DNA of 64,000 nucleotides from Metapseudomonas boanensis (GTDB lineage Bacteria > Pseudomonadota > Gammaproteobacteria > Pseudomonadales > Pseudomonadaceae): positions 124,001 through 188,000 of the forward strand of contig NZ_JAGTIS010000007.1 in the NCBI RefSeq assembly GCF_018704125.1, given 5' to 3'. Both the position numbers and the translations under genes were made by a program. This document shows positions 47,198 through 55,572 of this stretch, piece after piece (position 1 is the stretch's first letter; the number at the start of each line of letters is the position of its first letter). The notes under the pieces were generated by a model. It was given only the letters and a program-made list of their open reading frames with translations. It did not search any database and had not been told where the DNA came from.

Positions 47198-47749
47198 ATG
47201 AGCCAGGAACTGGGCAACCGTCGCCTCATCGTTCGCCTGCTGGTGCTGGTGGTGGCGATGTTCGGCTTCGGATTTGCCCTGGTGCCGATCTACGACGTGA
47301 TGTGCCAGGCGTTCGGCATCAATGGCAAGACCACCGCCTCGGCCTACGAAGGTGCACAGACCCGGGACGAGCAGCGCCAGGTGCGCGTGCAGTTCCTCGC
47401 TACCAACGCGGCGGGGATGTCCTGGGAGTTTCGTCCCACGGCCGATGACCTGGTGGTGCACCCGGGGGCGAGCAACGAGATGCTGTTCGTTGCCTTCAAC
47501 CCGACCGACAAACCGATGACTGCCCAGGCCATCCCCAGCGTGGCACCGTCCAAGGCGGCGGCTTTTTTCCACAAGACCGAATGCTTTTGCTTCACCCAGC
47601 AGGTCCTGCAGCCCGGCGAGCGCATCGAGATGCCGGTACGCTTCATCGTCGACCGCGACCTGCCGGCCGATGTGCATCACCTGACACTCGCTTACACGCT
47701 GTTCGATATCACCGCCCGCAAGCCTCCAGTCGCCAGGAACGACGGCTGA
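47198..47749 (+). CDS. ctaG: Cytochrome oxidase copper chaperone CtaG (Cox11)
   Basis: Inserts copper into the CuB site of subunit I. 183 residues: a single N-terminal transmembrane anchor (about 9-30) and a periplasmic immunoglobulin-like domain with the copper motif ECFCFTQQ near 127-134. The ATG lies two bases after the coxA stop, following GGAAGTGAAG. Sits between coxA and coxC as in most alpha/gammaproteobacteria. Confidence 0.95.
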   Translation: MSQELGNRRLIVRLLVLVVAMFGFGFALVPIYDVMCQAFGINGKTTASAYEGAQTRDEQRQVRVQFLATNAAGMSWEFRPTADDLVVHPGASNEMLFVAFNPTDKPMTAQAIPSVAPSKAAAFFHKTECFCFTQQVLQPGERIEMPVRFIVDRDLPADVHHLTLAYTLFDITARKPPVARNDG

Positions 47750-47774
47750 CGGGCCGATAAGGAGAACAACAACA

Positions 47775-48662
47775 ATGGCAAGTCACGAGCACTATTACGT
47801 ACCGGCCCAGAGCAAATGGCCGATCATCGCCTCCCTCGGCCTGCTGATCACGGTCTATGGGGTCGGCACCTGGTTCAACGACATGAAGGCCGGTCGCGCC
47901 GACTCCAACGGGCCGATCATCTTCTTCGTCGGCGGGCTATTCCTCGCCTACATGCTGTTCGGCTGGTTCGGCACCGTGATTCGCGAAAGCCGCTCGGGCC
48001 TCTATAGCGCCCAGATGGACCGCTCCTTTCGCTGGGGCATGAGCTGGTTCATCTTCTCCGAGGTGATGTTCTTCGCCGCCTTCTTCGGCGCCCTGTTCTA
48101 TGTCCGCAACTTTGCCGGTCCCTGGCTGGGTGGCGAGGGCGACAAGGGCATCGCCAACATGCTCTGGCCAGCCTTCGAGTTCGCCTGGCCGGCGCTGAGC
48201 AACCCGGATGCCAAGCTGTTCCCGCCGCCCAAGGAAGTGATTGACCCCTGGCACCTGCCGCTGATCAACACCATCCTCCTGGTGAGTTCAAGCTTCACCG
48301 TTACCTTCGCCCACCACGCGCTGAAGAAGAACAAGCGTGGCCCGCTGAAGGCCTGGCTGGCGCTGACAATCCTGCTCGGCGTGACCTTCATTGGCTTCCA
48401 GGCGGAAGAATACGTCCATGCCTATCAGGAGCTGGGCCTGACCCTGGGCTCGGGCATCTACGGTGCCACCTTCTTCATGCTTACCGGTTTCCACGGCGCC
48501 CATGTGACCCTGGGCGCCATCATCCTGACGGTGATGTTGGTGCGCATCCTGCGCGGGCATTTCGATGGTGATCACCACTTCGGCTTCGAGGCGGCGGCCT
48601 GGTATTGGCACTTCGTCGACGTAGTGTGGATCGGGCTGTTTACCTTCGTGTACGTGCTCTGA
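47775..48662 (+). CDS. coxC: Cytochrome c oxidase subunit III
   Basis: 295-residue inner-membrane subunit III, which stabilises the oxidase core. Seven hydrophobic helices; family blocks are SEVMFFAAFFGALFY near 94-108, the QAEEY-containing helix near 215 and FHGAHVTLGAI near 239 with FWYWHFVDVVWIGLF-like C-terminal segment (WYWHFVDVVWIGLF). Last gene of the structural part of the operon; ribosome-binding AAGGAGAAC precedes it. Confidence 0.95.
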   Translation: MASHEHYYVPAQSKWPIIASLGLLITVYGVGTWFNDMKAGRADSNGPIIFFVGGLFLAYMLFGWFGTVIRESRSGLYSAQMDRSFRWGMSWFIFSEVMFFAAFFGALFYVRNFAGPWLGGEGDKGIANMLWPAFEFAWPALSNPDAKLFPPPKEVIDPWHLPLINTILLVSSSFTVTFAHHALKKNKRGPLKAWLALTILLGVTFIGFQAEEYVHAYQELGLTLGSGIYGATFFMLTGFHGAHVTLGAIILTVMLVRILRGHFDGDHHFGFEAAAWYWHFVDVVWIGLFTFVYVL

Positions 48663-48713
48663 GCACGGGACGCCCAAAGCAGCCGGCTGGAAGCGGGGGC
48701 TTGCAGCCGGGGT

Positions 48714-48917
48714 TCACCAGGTAACGTGGGAGGCCAGCTGGCCCGTGTAGAGACCCCAGGCGATGAGCGCCACGGTCAGCGCGGTCAGGGTCACCCGAAC
48801 AGTGAGCGCATTGACCACGCGGGAGCCGCGGCCCTCGTCCTTGACCAGGAAGAACAGGCCGCTGAACAGGCTGACCACTGTGGTCAGAAGCAACAGGACG
48901 ATCGCAGCTTTGAGCAT
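48714..48917 (-). CDS. DUF2909 twin-transmembrane protein
   Basis: 67-residue protein with two predicted membrane helices (about 3-25 and 40-60) separated by the loop KDEGRGSRVVNALTVRV, the pattern of the DUF2909 family. It is encoded on the opposite strand between coxC and surf1, a position conserved in pseudomonads. The ATG at 48917 avoids a longer frame that is the antisense shadow of surf1. Possibly an oxidase-assembly accessory; that is only context. Confidence 0.82.
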   Translation of the reverse strand: MLKAAIVLLLLTTVVSLFSGLFFLVKDEGRGSRVVNALTVRVTLTALTVALIAWGLYTGQLASHVTW

Positions 48918-48986
48918 GCGTGACTCCGGGGGAAGGGGGATGTTGTGCAGTATAGCCAGCCCTGTTCTGCGTCGCGGACGGCAGCG

Positions 48987-49715
48987 ATGAGCGCCTTTCG
49001 CCCGGGCCTGGTGCCGACCCTCGTGGTGTTGGCACTCCTGCCTGTGCTGGTGGGGCTGGGCTTCTGGCAGCTGGCGCGCGGCGAGGAGAAACGCCAGTTG
49101 CTCGCTGCCGCCGAAGCCAAGCAGCTGGCAGTGCCGGTCAGCGTCGAAACCCTGCGTGAGCATCCCGAACCTGCTTTCCTGCGCGTGCAGCTCCGCGGCC
49201 ATTTCGATGCCCGGCATAGCGTCCTGCTCGATAGCCGTATCCGCGACGGCAAGGCTGGTGTCGAGCTGCTGCAACCTTTCCTGGACGGTGCCAGCGGCCT
49301 CTGGCTGCTGGTCAATCGTGGCTGGCTGCCCTGGCCAGATCGGCGCGAGGCGCCGGCCTTCACCACTCCCGACGGCGAGCAGGTCCTGAGTGCCTGGACC
49401 TACGTACCGCCCGGCACCGGCTTCGAACTCAAACACACGGCGGATAACGCTTGGCCGCAGTTGGTCAATCAGGTCGACGCCGCGGCGCTCTGGCAACGCC
49501 TTGACCGCGAAGGCCTGTCCCTGGAGCTGCGTCTGGAGAGCGGCCCCGCCGCCTACCGGGTCGACTGGCCGGTGGTGGCCATGGGGCCGGAGAAGCACAT
49601 CGGTTACGCCGTGCAGTGGTTCGCCCTGGCGATCGCCCTGCTCGGCCTTTTCATTTTTCTGGGATTGCGCAAAGCACGGGAGAACAACAATGACTCAGAG
49701 CCTCGTCATGCCTGA
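48987..49715 (+). CDS. SURF1-family oxidase assembly protein
   Basis: 242 residues with a transmembrane helix at each end (about 8-28 and 212-232) and the SURF1 periplasmic core between (RGWLPWPDRR, GYAVQWFALA near the C-terminus). SURF1 helps deliver haem a to subunit I. The ATG at 48987 is chosen over a start 14 codons upstream to give a proper N-terminal anchor. The next gene overlaps its last 26 bases. Confidence 0.93.
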   Translation: MSAFRPGLVPTLVVLALLPVLVGLGFWQLARGEEKRQLLAAAEAKQLAVPVSVETLREHPEPAFLRVQLRGHFDARHSVLLDSRIRDGKAGVELLQPFLDGASGLWLLVNRGWLPWPDRREAPAFTTPDGEQVLSAWTYVPPGTGFELKHTADNAWPQLVNQVDAAALWQRLDREGLSLELRLESGPAAYRVDWPVVAMGPEKHIGYAVQWFALAIALLGLFIFLGLRKARENNNDSEPRHA

Positions 49716-50271
49716 TGCCGCACCGCCGCGCCGACGTGGGCGCCTGCAGCTGCTACTGATCCTGATGGTGGTCATCGGCCCGATGCTCCTCGCCTCGGCC
49801 ATGTACCACTGGAGCTTCTGGGTGCCTGAGGGCCGCAGCTACCACGGCGCCTTGTTGGGTAACGGCCAGGGCCTGGCCGACCTGGGCGTACAGGGCACGC
49901 AGCAGGAAGCGATCTGGCAACTGCTGGTCACCGTACCGGCTGAGTGCGGCGAGGAATGCCAGCAGATGGTTTATGTGGCCAGGCAGATCCACATCGGCCT
50001 CGGCCGCGAAGCCGGACGTGCCAACCATGCCCTGGCCTCTGCCGCCTTGCCCGAGGGCTACGCGGCCAAGCTCGAGCGGGAATACCCGCAATTGCGTCGC
50101 TACGGCCTGGACCCCGATGCCTACGGCAAAGCCACCCAGGGCCTGGATGGCGTCCAGCTGTGGATCGTCGACCCGCACGGCAACCTGGTGCTGCGTTACG
50201 ACGCCACCGCCAACGGCAAGCAGATCCTCAACGACCTGCGCCACCTGCTGAAGCTTTCCAACATAGGTTGA
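49690..50271 (+). CDS. Oxidase-locus membrane protein, SCO/thioredoxin-like fold possible
   Basis: 193 residues starting MTQSLVMPDAAPPRRRGRLQ, after GGAG and overlapping surf1. One N-terminal membrane helix (about 17-37) is followed by a periplasmic domain with a cysteine pair in PAECGEECQQMVYVAR (C-x3-C) and the ending LWIVDPHGNLVLRYD, reminiscent of a SCO/thioredoxin-type fold. It matches the PA0111 position. The C-x3-C spacing equals the SCO copper motif, so a copper or thiol role in oxidase assembly is plausible but inferred. Confidence 0.8.
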   Translation: MTQSLVMPDAAPPRRRGRLQLLLILMVVIGPMLLASAMYHWSFWVPEGRSYHGALLGNGQGLADLGVQGTQQEAIWQLLVTVPAECGEECQQMVYVARQIHIGLGREAGRANHALASAALPEGYAAKLEREYPQLRRYGLDPDAYGKATQGLDGVQLWIVDPHGNLVLRYDATANGKQILNDLRHLLKLSNIG

Positions 50272-50308
50272 ACGACCCCTTTCCTCGGAAAGGTGAGGAG
50301 CGGCTGCT

Positions 50309-51394
50309 GTGGACAAATACAAGAACCGGCCCGGATTCCACCTCGCCCTGATCGCCACCCTGCTGGCGTTGGTCGTCGTGCTGCTGGGCGCCTACACCCG
50401 CCTGACCCACGCCGGCCTCGGTTGCCCCGACTGGCCGGGCTGCTACGGTTTCATCGGCGTGCCGCAAAGCGAAGCGCAACTGGCCCACGCCGAGGCCACT
50501 TTCCCCCATGCCCCGGTCGAGGCGGAGAAAGGTTGGAACGAAATGGTCCATCGCTATTTCGCCGGCACCCTGGGCCTGCTGATCCTCGGCCTGGCGGTGC
50601 ATGCGTTGCGCCAGCGCAGGTGTGATGGCCGGCCGCTGAAACTGCCGTTGCTGCTGCTCGGCGTGGTGATCGCCCAAGCTGCCTTTGGCATGTGGACGGT
50701 GACGCTCAAGCTCTGGCCGCAGGTGGTCACCGCTCACCTGCTCGGCGGCTTCACCACACTGGCGTTGCTGCTGCTGCTCAGCCTGCGCCTGTCCAATGCC
50801 TTCCCGGCCCGGCAGTTGCCCGCACGCCTGCGAGGCTGGGCGGCCGTTGCCCTGGTGCTGGTGATCGCACAGATCGCCCTCGGCGGCTGGGTCAGCTCCA
50901 ACTACGCGGCCGTGGCCTGCGTCGACCTGCCCACCTGCCACGGCCAATGGTGGCCGTCGATGGATTTCGCCAACGGCTTCCACCTCACCCAGCACATCGG
51001 GCCCAATTACCTGGGCGGCCAGCTGGACAGCGATGCGCGCACCGCCATCCACATGACTCATCGCCTCGGCGCCCTGGTGGTGACCCTCGCCCTGCTGGGC
51101 TTGGCCTGGCAGCTCTACCGCGCGGGCCTGAACAGGCTGGCGGGATTGCTGCTGGCCACCCTGCTGCTGCAGGTCAGCCTGGGTGTCAGCAATGTGCTCT
51201 TCCACCTGCCGCTGCCGGTCGCTGTCGCACATAACGGTGGCGGTGCCCTGTTGCTGCTGGTGCTGGTTTCAGTGAACTACCGGGTACGCAGCCCCGTTCT
51301 TTTTGTAGGAGCGAGCTCTGCTCGCGAAAGAGGGAACACCGAGGCTTCGCGAGCAGAGCTCGCTCCTGCGGCGTTGACCTCACACGGCAAGTAA
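50309..51394 (+). CDS. ctaA: Haem a synthase CtaA (Cox15)
   Basis: Oxidises haem o to haem a for the aa3 oxidase; integral membrane protein with eight helices. GTG start at 50309, near GGTGAGGAGCGG. Conserved histidines lie in HAGLGCPDWPGCYG (about 34-47), HRYFAG, HLLGG and MTHRLGAL. The cysteine pair in the first loop is present. The last ~29 of 361 codons (from about residue 333) come from a REPIN insertion at 51305-51370, so the natural C-terminus has been replaced by REP-encoded residues after VNYRVRSP. Confidence 0.94.
   Translation: MDKYKNRPGFHLALIATLLALVVVLLGAYTRLTHAGLGCPDWPGCYGFIGVPQSEAQLAHAEATFPHAPVEAEKGWNEMVHRYFAGTLGLLILGLAVHALRQRRCDGRPLKLPLLLLGVVIAQAAFGMWTVTLKLWPQVVTAHLLGGFTTLALLLLLSLRLSNAFPARQLPARLRGWAAVALVLVIAQIALGGWVSSNYAAVACVDLPTCHGQWWPSMDFANGFHLTQHIGPNYLGGQLDSDARTAIHMTHRLGALVVTLALLGLAWQLYRAGLNRLAGLLLATLLLQVSLGVSNVLFHLPLPVAVAHNGGGALLLLVLVSVNYRVRSPVLFVGASSARERGNTEASRAELAPAALTSHGK
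51305..51370. repeat. REPIN within the 3' end of ctaA
   Basis: GAGCGAGCTCTGCTCGCGAA is exactly inverted as TTCGCGAGCAGAGCTCGCTC, a 20-bp perfect stem separated by 17 bp. It lies inside the ctaA reading frame and is translated into VGASSARERGNTEASRAELA. Confidence 0.93.
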
Positions 51395-51418
51395 TCGGAT
51401 CGCTAAGGAGAAGACGCC

Positions 51419-52324
51419 ATGGCCACTCTGCTCAGCCAAGGTCAAAGCCAGGCCCACGCCAGCTGGCGCGACTACCTGGAGCTGACCAAGCCCAAGGTGG
51501 TGGTGCTGATGTTGATCACCTCGCTGGTCGGCATGTTCCTCGCCACCCGCGCTGGTGTGCCCTGGACGGTGCTGTTGTTCGGCAACCTCGGCATCGGCCT
51601 GTGCGCCGGTGCGGCGGCGGCGGTCAACCATGTGGTGGACCGACGCATCGACTCGATCATGGCGCGCACGCTCAAGCGCCCGGTGGTGAACGGGCGCGTT
51701 TCACCGGCAGCAGCCCTGGCCTTCGCCTTCGTTCTCGCGGTGGCCGGGCAGGCCCTGCTGCTGACCTTCACCAACGAACTGACCGCCTGGCTTACCCTGG
51801 CGTCCTTGGTGGGCTACGCGGTGCTATACACTGGCTTTCTCAAGCGCGCCACGCCGCAGAACATCGTCATTGGCGGCCTCGCCGGCGCCGCGCCGCCGCT
51901 GCTTGGCTGGGTCGCGGTCACGGGCCATCTCTCGGCCGAGCCGCTGTTGCTGGTGCTGATCATCTTCGCCTGGACTCCGCCGCACTTCTGGGCACTGGCC
52001 ATCCACCGCAAGGAGGAATACGCCAAGGCCGACATCCCCATGCTGCCGGTGACCCATGGCGAGCATTACACCAAGGTGCATATCCTCCTCTACACCCTGG
52101 TGATGTTCGCAGTCAGCCTGCTGCCCTACGCCATTCACATGAGCGGCCTGCTCTACCTGCTGTGCGCCGTCGGGCTGGGCGCGCGGTTCCTGCACTGGGC
52201 CTGGGTGCTGTACCGTGACGCCAAACCGCACGCGGCGATCAAGACCTTCAAGTACTCTATCGCCTACCTCTTCCTGCTGTTCATCGCCTTACTGGTGGAC
52301 CACTACCTGTTGTTGACCTTATGA
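51419..52324 (+). CDS. ctaB: Protohaem IX farnesyltransferase (CtaB/CyoE)
   Basis: Makes haem o from haem b and farnesyl diphosphate, the substrate for CtaA. 301 residues, about nine membrane helices; UbiA-type Asp motif [19 protein letters not shown] near 74-92 and [23 protein letters not shown] region near 140-163, plus [10 protein letters not shown] near 186. AAGGAGAAG lies just before the ATG. Its stop overlaps the sco start. Confidence 0.96.
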   Translation: MATLLSQGQSQAHASWRDYLELTKPKVVVLMLITSLVGMFLATRAGVPWTVLLFGNLGIGLCAGAAAAVNHVVDRRIDSIMARTLKRPVVNGRVSPAAALAFAFVLAVAGQALLLTFTNELTAWLTLASLVGYAVLYTGFLKRATPQNIVIGGLAGAAPPLLGWVAVTGHLSAEPLLLVLIIFAWTPPHFWALAIHRKEEYAKADIPMLPVTHGEHYTKVHILLYTLVMFAVSLLPYAIHMSGLLYLLCAVGLGARFLHWAWVLYRDAKPHAAIKTFKYSIAYLFLLFIALLVDHYLLLTL

Positions 52325-52956
52325 CCCGTATCCAGAAAACAGTCTTCGTCCTCGTCGCCCTCGTTGCCGTGGTGCTCGGCCTTACCGTGCACAAGGTGCT
52401 GAACAACCAAGGCCAGGCGGACCCCACCAAGCTGCTCGATGCCGGTATCGTGCTGCTGCCGCAGAGCCGCAGCCTACCGGCGCTGAGCATGACCGACCAG
52501 AACGGCGCGACGGTGGCGGTAGACCAGTTCAAGGACAAGTGGAGCCTAGTGTTCTTCGGCTACACCTTCTGCCCGGACATCTGCCCCACCACCCTGGCGC
52601 AGATGCGTGAGCTGAAGGGGCTGCTGCCACTGGAGGCGCGGAACAACGTGCGCTTCATCTTCGTCAGCGTCGACCCGCACCGCGATACGCCGCAGCAGAT
52701 CAAGCAGTACCTGGGCTATTTCGATCCGGAGTTCGTCGGTATCACCGCCGACGTGCCGACCCTGCAGAAGTTTGCCAACGCCGTGAGCATTCCCTTCATT
52801 CCGGCCGATACCAGCAAGGAGAACTACACCGTCGACCACAGCGGCAACCTGGTGGTGCTGGGGCCGGACGGCACCCAGCGCGGCTTCATCCGCGCGCCGT
52901 TGAACAACCAGAAGCTCAAGGAGCAGTTGCCGGGACTGGTGGCGCCGAAGGGTTGA
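52321..52956 (+). CDS. SCO1/SenC-family copper chaperone
   Basis: Delivers copper to the CuA site of subunit II. 211 residues: N-terminal membrane anchor (8-26) and a thioredoxin-like domain with the copper motif FCPDIC (C-x3-C) near 83-88 and the distal His in [16 protein letters not shown] near 171. Start overlaps ctaB by four bases (ATGA). The final 67 bp before the stop are duplicated exactly at 55469-55535, marking an insertion at this gene's 3' end. Confidence 0.95.
   Translation: MTRIQKTVFVLVALVAVVLGLTVHKVLNNQGQADPTKLLDAGIVLLPQSRSLPALSMTDQNGATVAVDQFKDKWSLVFFGYTFCPDICPTTLAQMRELKGLLPLEARNNVRFIFVSVDPHRDTPQQIKQYLGYFDPEFVGITADVPTLQKFANAVSIPFIPADTSKENYTVDHSGNLVVLGPDGTQRGFIRAPLNNQKLKEQLPGLVAPKG
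52886..52952. repeat. 67-bp direct repeat, left copy (sco 3' end)
   Basis: Identical to 55469-55535, separated by 2,583 bp. Identity starts sharply at TCATCCGCGC and ends at GAAGGG. The left copy continues to TGA and the right copy to TAA, so each carries a version of the gene end. The enclosed segment is the AT-richer phospholipid cassette. Confidence 0.95.
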
Positions 52957-53034
52957 AAGCCAGTGTGTCGTGCCGATGTCAGCACAATGAAGCCATGGAT
53001 TTCGTCTTCTGGTTTCGAGTTACTTTGCGCCGAA

Positions 53035-53979
53035 CTAAGCGGAGAAGAAGTATCGGGTAAGGTGAAAGAAGATTGGCGCAGCGAAGCACACCGAGTCCAT
53101 TCGATCCAGCATCCCGCCGTGACCGCTGATCATGGTTCCCCAGTCCTTGGCGCTAAGGCTGCGTTTGATCGCTGACATGACCAGCCCGCCCAGGACTCCC
53201 ATCACTACGATGACGATCGACATCAACAATGCCTGCAAAAAACTGAAGGGCGTCATCCAGAACATGCACCCGCCAATCAGTGCCGCGGAGATACCGCCAC
53301 CCACCAGGCCTTCCAACGTCTTGGATGGGCTCACCAGCGGCGCCAGTTTGTGCTTGCCGAAGAGCTTTCCGAAAACGTACTGCAACACATCGCTCATCTG
53401 AACGACGAATACCAGGTAAAACAGCAAGAACGCGTTCTGGTTCTTGAATCCTGCTAGATCGAGTAGCAACAGCGCTGGCGCGTGACTGATGCAATAGATG
53501 CAGATCATTACACCCCACTGGATCTTGGCTGTCCTTTCCAAGAAGGCTTCAGTGTCCTGGCTAAGCACCGCGATCGCCGGTAGCAGCAAGAAGGCATACA
53601 CTGGAATTAGCACTGTGAACATTGAATACCAGTGCGTACTTATCAGGATGTATTGCAGCGGGATCAGGATGAAGAAAGCTGAAAACAAGGCGTTATGGTC
53701 ACCTCGTGCCGTGGGTGTGAGCGTGATGAATTCCCTGAGTGCAAATAGTGAGATGAAGCCGAAGAGCACAATCGTCGCGTTACTACCCAGTAGGTAGGAC
53801 ACGAAGAAGATAATCACCATCCCCCACCAGGCATTGACTCTCTGTTTCAGGTTTTGAATGGTAAGGATCGCGGCTTCGGTTTTTGCTCGGTCGCCCAGCA
53901 GCCATCCAGTGCAGGAAGCAATCGCCAGCAAGCCGGCGATTGCGCAGAAGAACCAATAGAACTTCGCATCCAGACTCAT
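53035..53979 (-). CDS. Phosphatidate cytidylyltransferase (CdsA-type)
   Basis: Makes CDP-diacylglycerol from phosphatidic acid and CTP. 314 residues, about eight membrane helices, and the family signature SAIKRSLSAKDWGTMISGHGGMLDRMDS (as S-x-x-K-R ... G-G-x-L-D-R-x-D-S) near 265-292. It looks like a second CdsA, belonging to the laterally acquired cassette rather than the core enzyme. AT-richer codon use than its neighbours supports transfer. Start overlaps the acyltransferase stop by four bases. Confidence 0.9.
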   Translation of the reverse strand: MSLDAKFYWFFCAIAGLLAIASCTGWLLGDRAKTEAAILTIQNLKQRVNAWWGMVIIFFVSYLLGSNATIVLFGFISLFALREFITLTPTARGDHNALFSAFFILIPLQYILISTHWYSMFTVLIPVYAFLLLPAIAVLSQDTEAFLERTAKIQWGVMICIYCISHAPALLLLDLAGFKNQNAFLLFYLVFVVQMSDVLQYVFGKLFGKHKLAPLVSPSKTLEGLVGGGISAALIGGCMFWMTPFSFLQALLMSIVIVVMGVLGGLVMSAIKRSLSAKDWGTMISGHGGMLDRMDSVCFAAPIFFHLTRYFFSA

Positions 53980-54575
53980 TTCGAAAGCCTCACGATTTCA
54001 CTCCGCGCCCGCTCCAGGAACGACTGCTTGTCTTCGCCCGCAATTCGTTTCATTGGGTTGCCAATGCGGATCGTGCAGGTAATAGGCAGCGGGATGTGCT
54101 TACCCTTTGGCATGGAGCGATGCAGGTTCTCCAAGTAAATGGGCACGAGTTCGACCTCAGGGAAGGACTCTCCCAGTCGATACAGGCCCGACTTGAACAT
54201 TCCCGGAAGCGCTTGGCTTGATCGTGTGCCTTCGGGAAAAATGATGATCGAATGGCCTGCCTGCACTGCATCCAGAATGGGTTCAAGTGCGTTTTTGCCA
54301 GGGGTGGGGCTACGTTCAATCAGTACGGCATTCAGCCCTTTCTGGGCCAGGAACGACAAAAAGCGGTTCTTTCCCCAGTAATCAGCAGCGGCGACCGGTT
54401 TCACATTCATCCTCGCCGCAGGCGGCAGCGCCGCAACAATAGCGAGGGTGTCCATATGACTGGTGTGATTAGCGAAGTAGATTCGCTGACGCGAGAGGTC
54501 CGGCGGACTCTCCCACTTGGCCGTGGCGCCGATGAGGAATCGAAGTACAGAAATCAGCGCGTTACTGATCCACAT
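53976..54575 (-). CDS. PlsC-type lysophosphatidate acyltransferase (cassette copy)
   Basis: 199 residues with the acyltransferase signature NHTSHMD (H-x4-D) near 32-38 and FPEGTRSS near 113. Short N-terminal membrane-associated helix. Distinct from the core plsC at 6498-7289, which has H-x4-E. Middle gene of a three-gene minus-strand cassette; it overlaps the CDP-alcohol transferase by 14 bases and is coupled to the CdsA-type gene. Probably produces phosphatidic acid for the other two enzymes. Confidence 0.88.
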   Translation of the reverse strand: MWISNALISVLRFLIGATAKWESPPDLSRQRIYFANHTSHMDTLAIVAALPPAARMNVKPVAAADYWGKNRFLSFLAQKGLNAVLIERSPTPGKNALEPILDAVQAGHSIIIFPEGTRSSQALPGMFKSGLYRLGESFPEVELVPIYLENLHRSMPKGKHIPLPITCTIRIGNPMKRIAGEDKQSFLERARSEIVRLSK

Positions 54576-55194
54576 TGGGCGTCCCCTTCAATTGTTTGGA
54601 GATCGCCAGAGTTCGCGTGATACAGGTAACGGCTGATCCAACGGCAATGACAACCAGTGATATCAACAGGGCTTGGTGAGTGCCAAATACGCTTGTTTCG
54701 ACGACATTCGCCATCAGCCCCATTGTCATTACCGCCATCCGATGCTGCTTGGCCATGGGACCACTGAAGTTCTGTTTGAGAGCAATAGAACCTCCAAACA
54801 CCCTGACATAGGCGGTAAGCGCAGCGACCAACGCAGCAAACCACCCGAGTTCGATGTGTCCAATGGCATACCCCAGCCCAACGATCAGCAGGCCATCGGC
54901 AATTCGATCCGGAAATTCGTTGTAGAGGTTGCCGATAGGGGATGATTTTCCACCCTCCATCGCCACCATCCCATCCAGTAAATTGCACAGCAGGCGCATT
55001 TGGATGCCGACGGCGCAGCAGATTGATCCAATGACACCGCTATCAATGTTGAGGGCGGCGGCGCCTGCGAACGCAAAGGCTACGCTCGCAATAGAAATTC
55101 GATTAGGGGAAATGCCGGTACCTGCAAGGACTCCAGCAATTTGCTTCGCCCAATTTGCGGAGCGCGTCTTTATAGGTCTCCTACTGCTTTCCAT
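54562..55194 (-). CDS. CDP-alcohol phosphatidyltransferase-family protein
   Basis: 210 residues, six predicted helices. The transferase motif appears as LLDGMVAMEGGKSSP followed by GNLYNEFPDRIAD, a variant of D-G-x2-A-R-x8-G-x3-D-x3-D in which the Arg after A is Met and the first downstream Asp is shifted to Glu. This YnbA-like variant makes the acceptor alcohol hard to predict. ATG at 55194 after AAAGGAGA. First gene of the cassette; with CdsA- and PlsC-type partners it resembles the E. coli ynbAB arrangement. Confidence 0.83.
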   Translation of the reverse strand: MESSRRPIKTRSANWAKQIAGVLAGTGISPNRISIASVAFAFAGAAALNIDSGVIGSICCAVGIQMRLLCNLLDGMVAMEGGKSSPIGNLYNEFPDRIADGLLIVGLGYAIGHIELGWFAALVAALTAYVRVFGGSIALKQNFSGPMAKQHRMAVMTMGLMANVVETSVFGTHQALLISLVVIAVGSAVTCITRTLAISKQLKGTPNVDQ

Positions 55195-55357
55195 TAGCCA
55201 ATCTCCTTTTTCCAGCAGCGCTATGCCGGGGAAGCTGTCTTTGCGTCTCATCGGGTACCAACGCGCCCGATGAGAGTGGGTCTTCTGGTTTTTTGGACAG
55301 TTGGGAGTGCTCCGAAACCAGCTCGATAGCTCCCATACCAAGGCTTGATAGGCTGGC
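55195..55357. other. Upstream region of the phospholipid cassette
   Basis: AT-richer spacer upstream of the CDP-alcohol transferase, probably carrying its promoter on the minus strand. A CTCATCGGG...CCCGATGAG inverted repeat lies near 55251-55275. No gene is supported on either strand. Confidence 0.4.
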
Positions 55358-55486
55358 ATGGCATTGCTCGCTGGAACTATCGGAAGCTTCTTAATCGGGG
55401 GAGTGCTTTTTCCGTTTGTGCTGTGCTGGTTGTTCCCGCGAGATAGGAGGAAAGTCACTCGTGCACCGTCATCCGCGCGCCGTTGA
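55358..55486 (+). CDS. Possible small membrane peptide, C-terminus replaced
   Basis: A 42-codon frame beginning MALLAGTIGSFLIGGVLFPF, then VLCWLFPRDRRKVTRAPS. It has one hydrophobic helix and a positively charged tail, a common small-protein pattern. The last six codons run into the duplicated sco 3' end (55469), so the original end may have been lost. The ribosome-binding site is weak. Tentative. Confidence 0.3.
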   Translation: MALLAGTIGSFLIGGVLFPFVLCWLFPRDRRKVTRAPSSARR

Positions 55487-55535
55487 ACAACCAGAAGCTC
55501 AAGGAGCAGTTGCCGGGACTGGTGGCGCCGAAGGG
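55469..55535. repeat. 67-bp direct repeat, right copy (sco 3' end)
   Basis: Exact copy of the end of the sco gene, in the same orientation, followed by CTAA instead of TTGA. It has no upstream coding part. It probably marks the original host sco end displaced by the insertion. Confidence 0.95.
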
Positions 55536-55572
55536 CTAAGCGGTTCATTCGACTCCCTGCAATATCCCGCTG

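Noticed and set aside
53035-55194. Prophage or integrative element with integrase
   Set aside because: The cassette holds only three lipid genes; no integrase, excisionase or phage gene is present despite the flanking repeat.
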